Source: Verrucomicrobiales bacterium
Lineage (GTDB): Bacteria; Verrucomicrobiota; Verrucomicrobiia; Limisphaerales; UBA1100
Direction of reading: 5' to 3'
NCBI GenBank assembly: GCA_005809105.1
Contig: SYLI01000059.1
Span: 1 to 38,674, forward strand
DNA length: 38,674 nucleotides
In this document: positions 16,507 through 22,800 of the stretch, in pieces
Numbering within the stretch: position 1 is the first letter of the stretch
How the letters are laid out: each line of letters begins with the position of its first letter
Program-made: the position numbers and the translations under genes
Notes under the pieces: generated by a model
What the model was told of the DNA's origin: nothing
The model's input: only the letters and a program-made list of their open reading frames with translations
The model's database searches: none

Positions 16507-17835
16507 ATGACCCCTCACCGGATTCTGGCAGCGTTGTGTTTTGCCTTTCTGGTTGTGACCGCGCTCGCGGAAGGCACCGTCAAGGATCGTGAGGCCGCCG
16601 TCCGCAAGGACAAGGCCGCGATGCAGGACGACGCCCTGTGGCGGTACAACGACCACGAGGCGGGCTTTGCCGAGGCGCGTCGCACGGGCAAGCCGCTCTT
16701 GGTGGTGTTGCGCTGCGTGCCGTGCCTTTCGTGCATGGGCTTGGATGCGGGGGTGCTCTCCGCGGAGGAACTCAAGCCTCTGCTGCGCCAGTTCGTGTGT
16801 GTGCGCCTCATCAACGCCAACGCCATTGATCTGGCCCGATTCCAATTCGACTATGACCTCTCCTTTTCCGCGATCATGTTCAACGGCGACGGGACGGTGT
16901 ACGCGCGGTACGGATCGTGGAAACACCAGAAAGACTCGTCGGACAAGACCACGACGGGTTTTAAGCGCGCGCTGGAAGGCGGCCTCAAGCTTCACGCGGG
17001 CTATCCTCAAAATCAGGCTGCACTGGCCGGCAAGCAGGGCGGCCAGACGCCCTTCAAGTCACCCTTGGAAATCCCGGGCCTTGCGGGCCGCTACAAGCGC
17101 GATCTGGATTGGGACGGCAAGGTGCTCGCCAGTTGCGTGCATTGCCACATGGTGGGCGAGGCTTACCGAAACTCCTTTCGAGTCCAGTCCAAGCCCATTC
17201 CAACCAACCTGATTTTTCCGATGCCGATGCCCGAGACCATTGGGATCACGCTTGCGCCCGACCAGATGGCATTGGTGCAGGGTGTGGCGGCCGGTTCCAT
17301 CGCTGCGCGATCGGGCATTCGTGCGGGCGATCAGTTGCTCGCGCTTGACCGGCAGCCATTGGTGTCGCCCGCCGATGTCTCGTGGGCTCTTCATCGTGCG
17401 CCGGACGACGGCATGATACTGGCAAGCCTGCGAAGCGGGCAGGCGGAGCGGTCGGTGCGGATCACCCTTCCTGATGGTTGGCGAACCAAGGCGGACATTT
17501 CAAAGCGTGTGGGCACTTGGGACATGCGCGGCATGGCCACCGGCGGTCTCGTGCTGGCGGACTTGGGGGATGAGGAACGCAGCCAGCGTGGCCTTGCTCT
17601 GGACGCACTCGCGCTCAAGGTGATGTTCGTCGGACAGTACAATCGCCATGCGGCGGCGAAAAACGCGGGCTTTCAGAAGGATGACATCCTCGTGGACATC
17701 GGGGGGAAAACGGGACGAATGACCGAGGGGCAGTTTATCGGCCACCTTTTGCAGACTACTAAGCCTGGTCTGCGCGTCGCCACCACGGTGCTGCGCGGCA
17801 GCCAGCGGGTGCGACTGCAACTGCCCATGCAGTGA
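16507..17835 (+). CDS. Secreted thioredoxin-like protein with two PDZ-like domains and a CxxCH motif
   Basis: A 442-residue exported protein. MTPHRILAALCFAFLVVTALA is a signal peptide. Residues 40-165 resemble a thioredoxin-like fold with three closely spaced cysteines, Cys70-x2-Cys73-x2-Cys76 (RCVPCLSCMG). A second cysteine motif, Cys210-V-H-Cys213-His214, has the form of a c-type heme attachment site. PDZ-like domains follow at about 243-325 and 380-440 (GIRAGDQLLALDRQPL; GFQKDDILVDIGG). The layout resembles a Trx/PDZ family reported in PVC bacteria, some members of which are selenoproteins; here all codons at those places are Cys. The frame stays open upstream to 16393, but the ATG at 16507 places the signal peptide at the start. 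Function unknown; envelope redox is a guess. Confidence 0.8.
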   Translation: MTPHRILAALCFAFLVVTALAEGTVKDREAAVRKDKAAMQDDALWRYNDHEAGFAEARRTGKPLLVVLRCVPCLSCMGLDAGVLSAEELKPLLRQFVCVRLINANAIDLARFQFDYDLSFSAIMFNGDGTVYARYGSWKHQKDSSDKTTTGFKRALEGGLKLHAGYPQNQAALAGKQGGQTPFKSPLEIPGLAGRYKRDLDWDGKVLASCVHCHMVGEAYRNSFRVQSKPIPTNLIFPMPMPETIGITLAPDQMALVQGVAAGSIAARSGIRAGDQLLALDRQPLVSPADVSWALHRAPDDGMILASLRSGQAERSVRITLPDGWRTKADISKRVGTWDMRGMATGGLVLADLGDEERSQRGLALDALALKVMFVGQYNRHAAAKNAGFQKDDILVDIGGKTGRMTEGQFIGHLLQTTKPGLRVATTVLRGSQRVRLQLPMQ

Positions 17836-17855
17836 AGTCTCTTAAGAGCCTCCTG

Positions 17856-19712
17856 CTAGCGCCGTTCGCGGATGGCGGCGAGGATTTCAGAAACGACCTC
17901 CGCGCGCGGTTTTGCCCCAAGATTGCCCTTGCCGTGGAGACGCACTGACAGGGCGCCGGCCTCCAAATCCCTTGGGCCCAGCACGAGCATGGTGTGCACC
18001 CGCGCCGTCTCGGCGTCGGCGATCTTGGCTTTGATGGGGTTCGCGGAAAAGTCACCCTCGGCTCGCACCATCTGCGCGCGCAGCTCCGACACCAGCGCCC
18101 GACCGGATTCCGTGAGAGCGGCATCGTCGCCGACCGTCAGCACGCGAACCTGGTCGGGGGCAATCCAGAGCGGAAAGTTTCCTGCGTAATGTTCGATGAG
18201 AAAGCCGATGAAGCGCTCGTGCGTGCCCAGCGGCGCGCGGTGGATGCACAGCGGCGTTTTGTCCGTGTTGTCGCGGTCGCGGTAGGTGAGGCCAAACTTG
18301 GCGGGCACGGCAAAGTCCACCTGATTGGTCGCGATGGTGAACTCCCGTCCGATGGCGCTCCACACTTGGACATCAATCTTGGGACCATAGAAGGCAGCTT
18401 CGTTTGCCACCTCGACATAGTTTATGCCGCTTTCGTTGAGGACGCGGCGGACCATGTCCTCGGTTTTCTTCCACAACTCCGGCTCGTTGACGTATTTCTT
18501 GCCAAAGCCTTCCGGCGCGGAAGTGCTAAAGCGCATCTGGTACTTCTCAAGGCCAAAGATTTTGAAGTACTTCATGTACATCTCGTTCACGGCGCGGAAT
18601 TCGTCGGCGAACTGCTCCGCCGTGCAGTAGATGTGCGCGTCATTCATCTGCATCGAGCGCACGCGCATGAGCCCAAAGAGTTCGCCGGACTGCTCGTAGC
18701 GGTAGCAGACGCCGTACTCCGCCAGTCGCAGGGGCAGGTCGCGATAGCTGCGCGGCTCGGCAGCGAAGATGCGATGGTGATGGGGACAGTTCATCGCCTT
18801 GAGATAGTAGCGGTCGGAGTCGCCCTCCTGAGTGGCGCCCGTTTCCTTCAGCTCCATCGGAGGGAACATACTCTCAGCATAGTAGGGAAGGTGGCCGCTG
18901 GTTTTGTACATCTTCTCCCGCGCCAGATGAGGCGATTTGACGCGCACATAGCCGGCGGCAAATTCCGTCTCCTTCGCCAGCCGCTCCAGTTCCTCGATCA
19001 TGGCGCCGCCCTTCGGCAGCCACAGCGGCAAACCCGGCCCGGTGAAGTCCGGGTCGAATGAGAACAACCCCATCTCCACACCAATCTTGCGGTGGTCGCG
19101 ACGCTTGGCTTCCTCAAGCATTTTGAAATGCTCGTCGAGCGCCGTCTTGTTCTTGAAGGCCGTGCCGTAGATTCGTTGAAGCTGCGGATTCTTTTCGTCA
19201 CCCTTGTAGTACGCACTGGCCACGCTCGTGAGCTTGAAGGCGCCGATGTTGCCCGTGCGCATCACGTGAGGCCCGGCGCAGAGGTCAATGAAGTCGCCAT
19301 TCTTATAGTAGGAGATGGGCTCGCCCTCGGGGATGTTCTTGAGGAGGTCCAGCTTGAACTTGCTGGAGTTGCCGGGCCGCTCGGCGAGGCCGCCAAGCCG
19401 CCCGCTCTGGGCGTCAGCGATGGCTTGCTCACGCGTGAGCGTGAGCTTTTCAAAGACATGATTGGCTTTGATTTCCTTCTTCATCTCCTCCTCGAGTTTG
19501 GTGAAGTCCTCTGGAGAGATGCGGTGCGAACACTCCAGATCGTAGTAGAAACCGTTCTCAACCGGCGGCCCGTAGGCGAACTGCGCGTCCGGCCAAAGTC
19601 GCAGGATGGCAGTGGCCATCACATGCGCGCATGAGTGACGGATGCGCTCAAGCTCCGTCATCTTATTGCGGTCTTCGAGTGTCTTGCGGTCAGCGTCTTG
19701 AGACTGCTCCAT
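17856..19712 (-). CDS. thrS: Threonyl-tRNA synthetase lacking the N-terminal TGS domain
   Basis: A 618-residue class II synthetase charging tRNA-Thr. It opens only about 25 residues before the editing-domain motif HSCAHVMATAI, whereas the usual enzyme carries a TGS domain of roughly 60 residues before this point. An in-frame TAG lies 12 bases (four codons) upstream of the ATG, so the domain is absent rather than missed. Editing residues remain (HSCAH; DLCAGPH). The catalytic core has the zinc Cys in MNCPHHHRIF, motif 2 FGLMRVRSMQMNDAHIYC, and motif 3 with CIHRAPLGTHERFIGFLIEH. The C-terminal anticodon-binding domain is intact (PLWIAPDQVRVLTVGDDA). A possible promoter with a palindrome lies directly upstream. 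Confidence 0.96.
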   Translation of the reverse strand: MEQSQDADRKTLEDRNKMTELERIRHSCAHVMATAILRLWPDAQFAYGPPVENGFYYDLECSHRISPEDFTKLEEEMKKEIKANHVFEKLTLTREQAIADAQSGRLGGLAERPGNSSKFKLDLLKNIPEGEPISYYKNGDFIDLCAGPHVMRTGNIGAFKLTSVASAYYKGDEKNPQLQRIYGTAFKNKTALDEHFKMLEEAKRRDHRKIGVEMGLFSFDPDFTGPGLPLWLPKGGAMIEELERLAKETEFAAGYVRVKSPHLAREKMYKTSGHLPYYAESMFPPMELKETGATQEGDSDRYYLKAMNCPHHHRIFAAEPRSYRDLPLRLAEYGVCYRYEQSGELFGLMRVRSMQMNDAHIYCTAEQFADEFRAVNEMYMKYFKIFGLEKYQMRFSTSAPEGFGKKYVNEPELWKKTEDMVRRVLNESGINYVEVANEAAFYGPKIDVQVWSAIGREFTIATNQVDFAVPAKFGLTYRDRDNTDKTPLCIHRAPLGTHERFIGFLIEHYAGNFPLWIAPDQVRVLTVGDDAALTESGRALVSELRAQMVRAEGDFSANPIKAKIADAETARVHTMLVLGPRDLEAGALSVRLHGKGNLGAKPRAEVVSEILAAIRERR

Positions 19713-19730
19713 AAGCGTTGGCGGCTATTT

Positions 19731-19760
19731 AGTCTATTGGCTGCGCTTGCGGACAGCCAA
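19731..19760 (-). promoter_or_regulatory. Possible thrS promoter with palindromic spacer
   Basis: On the minus strand TTGGCT (19760-19755) and TAGACT (19736-19731) are 18 bases apart, 19 bases before the thrS ATG. A perfect 7-base inverted repeat TTGGCTG / CAGCCAA (19737-19760, 10-base centre) fills the -35 and spacer. A T-run precedes rather than follows it on this strand, so it is not a terminator. Operator function is inference. Confidence 0.25.
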
Positions 19761-19806
19761 AAAAACGCGGGCTGGATTTTCCACAATTCCCGCCTAACGT
19801 CGCCGC

Positions 19807-20376
19807 ATGGAAAGCTGGGTTGCCGATTACATCCATCGACAGAAAGCCGCGTTGGATTCGATTCCCGTCACGCAGGTGTCGGCCTTGATCCAGACGCTGC
19901 GCGAGGCACTCAAAGAGGACCGGCAGGTGTTCGTGTTTGGCAACGGTGGCAGCGCGGCCAATGCCTCGCATTTCGCCACCGACCTTGGGAAAGGGGCGTC
20001 CGACAAGCTGGGCCGGCGCTTCCGCGTGCTTTCGCTCAATGATAACGTGAGCTGGCTGACGGCCCTGGGCAACGACTTCAGCTATGACGATGTGTTCGTG
20101 CGGCAGCTTGAGAACTACGCGCGCCCCGGTGATCTCGTGCTGGCGGCCAGCGTCAGCGGCAGTTCGCCCAATCTGGTGAAGGCGTTCGGATGGGCCAAGG
20201 CTCACGGCGTTCGCACCGTGGCGCTGGTCGGAGGCAAACGGGGCTCACTCGCTGAGATTGCCGATCATTGCATCGTCGTTAACGACACCCATTATGGGCG
20301 CGCTGAGGATGGCCACATGGGGATCTTTCACATGCTCTGCTACGCATTCATGGAGCATCCCGAGTGGGCGAACTGA
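19807..20376 (+). CDS. SIS-domain sugar-phosphate isomerase (phosphoheptose isomerase-like)
   Basis: A 189-residue single SIS domain. The phosphosugar-binding loop is VFVFGNGGSAANASHFATDL near residues 40-59, followed by SVSGSSPNLVKA with the second serine-rich phosphate loop, and VALVGGKRG. The C-terminal part, DTHYGRAEDGHMGIFHMLCYAF, carries the Glu-Asp-x-His arrangement expected for GmhA-type enzymes, which convert sedoheptulose 7-phosphate to heptose 7-phosphate for LPS core. The size fits GmhA, but GmhA-like SIS proteins acting on other sugars are common, so no symbol is assigned. It is divergent from thrS and precedes uvrC by 90 bases. Confidence 0.85.
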   Translation: MESWVADYIHRQKAALDSIPVTQVSALIQTLREALKEDRQVFVFGNGGSAANASHFATDLGKGASDKLGRRFRVLSLNDNVSWLTALGNDFSYDDVFVRQLENYARPGDLVLAASVSGSSPNLVKAFGWAKAHGVRTVALVGGKRGSLAEIADHCIVVNDTHYGRAEDGHMGIFHMLCYAFMEHPEWAN

Positions 20377-20466
20377 CGGCGCAGTCAGGGCGTCCTCGCT
20401 GCCGACGATGAGGCGTGCCTCCACATTTGTTTTGCTACCTCGCAGGCGGCATGGCTTCTAGGCGCT

Positions 20467-21957
20467 GTGGTCTCTCTTAGCGATCGCCTCAGGGAGAAGC
20501 TGGGGGCCGTGCCGCACCGGCCGGGCGTGTACCTCATGCGCGACCGATTCGGCACCGTCATCTATGTGGGCAAGGCGCGAGACTTGCGCCGGCGAGTGAG
20601 CCAGTATTTTCATCCGTCGCGGCGCATGAGCTGGGATCGCAAACTCAATGCGCTCATCGAAGCCATCCACGATTTTGAAATCGTGGTGGTGCGCGGGGAA
20701 CCCGAGGCATTGCTTTTGGAGGGGCGCCTCATCAAGGAGTATAAGCCGCGGTACAACGTCAGCTTCCGTGACGACAAGCGCTTTCTGATGCTGAAGGTGA
20801 ACCTCAATGATCCCATCCCGCGCTTCTCGCTGACGCGGATCAGGACGGGTGACGGCGCGCAGTACTTTGGTCCATTTTCAAACTCTGGGGCGCTGCGGAG
20901 AAGCCTGGAGCTGGCACGTCAGAAGTTCCATCTGCGCGCCTGTCGGGCGCTTACTCCCGGCGTCGCCGAGCACAAGCACTGCTTGTACGCGCACCTGCAA
21001 GTCTGCAGCGCTCCCTGCGTGGGGCAGGTGACGCGCGAGGAGTACCGTGGGCAAGTGGCGGCCGCGTGCGAATTTCTCCTCGGTCGAAGCGAACAGATGA
21101 TTGAGGAGATGGAGGCGGAGATGCAGAAGGCTGCGGGTCAGCTCGACTATGAGCGGGCTGCGAAGCTTCGCAACCAGATCGAGGACCTTCGTGTCGCGAC
21201 AAGAAAGACCACCACCTACCAACGCCTGCCCGGCCAGCTCCGCATCCACGGTCAGCGGCTCGATCCCGCAGCCGACCTCAAGGAACTCTCCCGCATTCTG
21301 GGCCTAAAGGCGCCACCCGGCCGCATCGAAGGCTTCGACATCTCGAACATCAGCGGCACTTTTCTGGTCGCCTCGATGGTGGTGTTCAATCGCGGCCGTC
21401 CCGCGCGTGCGGAGTACAGGCGATTCAAGATGAAGTCGGTGGGAGCGCAGGACGACTTTGCCTGCATGGCTGAAACGGTTCGGCGGCGCTATGTCCGAGT
21501 CTTGGCCGAAGGGAAGTGCCTGCCCGACCTCATTCTAGTGGATGGAGGAAAAGGCCAGCTCAATGCCGCGCGGGCGGAATTGATGGCGTTAAAGGTTGGT
21601 CACATTCCCATCGTGGGTCTGGCCAAGGAATTTGAGGAAATCCACCTGCCGGGAAAGGGGGCACCGCTTCGGCTGGACAAGACCTGTGGCGCCCTCAAGC
21701 TGTTGCAGCGTGTGCGCGACGAATCGCACCGGTTTGCCAATGCGTTTAACGCCAGCCTGCGTACGCGGCGGATTTCGGAGAGCATGCTCGATGAATGCCC
21801 TGGCATCGGAAGTAAGCGCAAGGCTGCCTTGCTGCGTCACTTCGGGTCGCTCCATAGGTTGCGCCAGGCTTCTGCTGGAGACTTGTTGGCCGTCGAGGGA
21901 TTTGGGCGCGCATCAGCACTAGCCTTGCACGCGTTTCTAAAGGCGCGACCGGGTTAA
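20467..21957 (+). CDS. uvrC: Excinuclease ABC subunit C (short form)
   Basis: Makes both incisions around DNA lesions together with UvrB. The N-terminal GIY-YIG nuclease reads RPGVYLMRDRFGTVIYVGKA (residues 18-37). The UvrB-contacting UVR motif LDYERAAKLRNQIEDL lies near 225-240. The RNase H-like 3' nuclease domain has GFDISNISGT, LILVDGGKGQLNAA and DESHRFAN, supplying the acidic and His residues. Two helix-hairpin-helix turns close the protein (CPGIGSKRKAALLRHFGS; VEGFGRASALALHAFL). At 496 residues it is about 100 shorter than the E. coli protein, mainly between UVR and the RNase H-like domain. GTG at 20467 is the only start that keeps the family N-terminus. Confidence 0.96.
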   Translation: MVSLSDRLREKLGAVPHRPGVYLMRDRFGTVIYVGKARDLRRRVSQYFHPSRRMSWDRKLNALIEAIHDFEIVVVRGEPEALLLEGRLIKEYKPRYNVSFRDDKRFLMLKVNLNDPIPRFSLTRIRTGDGAQYFGPFSNSGALRRSLELARQKFHLRACRALTPGVAEHKHCLYAHLQVCSAPCVGQVTREEYRGQVAAACEFLLGRSEQMIEEMEAEMQKAAGQLDYERAAKLRNQIEDLRVATRKTTTYQRLPGQLRIHGQRLDPAADLKELSRILGLKAPPGRIEGFDISNISGTFLVASMVVFNRGRPARAEYRRFKMKSVGAQDDFACMAETVRRRYVRVLAEGKCLPDLILVDGGKGQLNAARAELMALKVGHIPIVGLAKEFEEIHLPGKGAPLRLDKTCGALKLLQRVRDESHRFANAFNASLRTRRISESMLDECPGIGSKRKAALLRHFGSLHRLRQASAGDLLAVEGFGRASALALHAFLKARPG

Positions 21958-21975
21958 CGCACGGGCCTTTGTCAG

Positions 21976-22800
21976 TCAGGGTCGAATCCGCTGCGCGTTG
22001 GCGTACGCGTTCAGGGTGTTCCCGCGCAGAAAGCCAATCAAGGTCTGGCCGCTTTCCTCGGCGAAACTCACGGCAAGGCTAGAGGGTGCCGACACCGCCG
22101 CGACGATGGGGAAGCCGGCGCCGAGGGCTTTTTGCAGAATCTCGAATGAGGCGCGCCCACTGACGAGCAGGATGTGCCTGTCAAAGGGCAGCAGGCTCTG
22201 GAGGTAGCCATGGCCAATCACTTTGTCCACGGCGTTGTGTCGGCCGACATCCTCCCGGGCCACGACCATCTGCCCCTTGGTGTCAAACACCGCCGCCGCG
22301 TGAAGCCCGCCTGTCTGTGAAAACGCGGGCTGGGCCGCGCGCAGCAGGTCCGGCAGCCCCTGCAGTATCGGAATGGAAACCCGCGCCCTGCCGCGAAGCT
22401 TGGGAAAGTGCTGCCGCACGGCGTCAATGCTGGCCTTGCCACACAAGCCGCAACTGGACGTGGCGAACACGTGGCGGGTGAGCCGGTCGAAGTCCACGGC
22501 CACGTCAGCAGATAGAAACACATTGAGTGTGTTGCCCGCGTGTGCCGTGCCGCGCTGGCAGTGGGCGATCTCCACGACATCGGCGCGCTGATGGATGATC
22601 CCTTCGGTCAAGAGGAAGCCTGCGGCCAACTCTTCGTCATGCCCGGGAGTGCGCATCGTCACGGCCACATTGCGGCCACGCAGGCGAATTTCGAGCGGCT
22701 CCTCGACGCTGAGCGCATCGGGCGCTTTGCTCCAGCGGCCATCGCGCCAGCGCAGGACTTGCGCTTTCTTGCTAGCGGGCGTGCGCGTTTTCGGGCTCAC
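21976..22800 (-). CDS. fdhD: Formate dehydrogenase sulfurtransferase FdhD
   Basis: A 274-residue FdhD, which transfers sulfur from a cysteine desulfurase to the molybdenum (or tungsten) cofactor so that formate dehydrogenase becomes active. The substrate loop is ATSSCGLCGKASIDAV with its two reactive cysteines. Other family blocks are GHDEELAAGFLLTEGI, GGLHAAAVFD, AREDVGRHNAVDKVIG and VSGRASFEILQKA. The frame is open to 22944, but that part lies inside fdhA and is unlike FdhD; the GTG at 22800 gives the normal length. It then overlaps the end of fdhA by 29 bases, which fits cotranscription and coupled translation. This is the last gene of the minus-strand formate cluster and converges on uvrC. 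Confidence 0.94.
   Translation of the reverse strand: MSPKTRTPASKKAQVLRWRDGRWSKAPDALSVEEPLEIRLRGRNVAVTMRTPGHDEELAAGFLLTEGIIHQRADVVEIAHCQRGTAHAGNTLNVFLSADVAVDFDRLTRHVFATSSCGLCGKASIDAVRQHFPKLRGRARVSIPILQGLPDLLRAAQPAFSQTGGLHAAAVFDTKGQMVVAREDVGRHNAVDKVIGHGYLQSLLPFDRHILLVSGRASFEILQKALGAGFPIVAAVSAPSSLAVSFAEESGQTLIGFLRGNTLNAYANAQRIRP

Noticed and set aside
16714-16734. Possible Sec codon in the Trx/PDZ protein
   Set aside because: All three redox positions are TGC codons and no in-frame TGA occurs.
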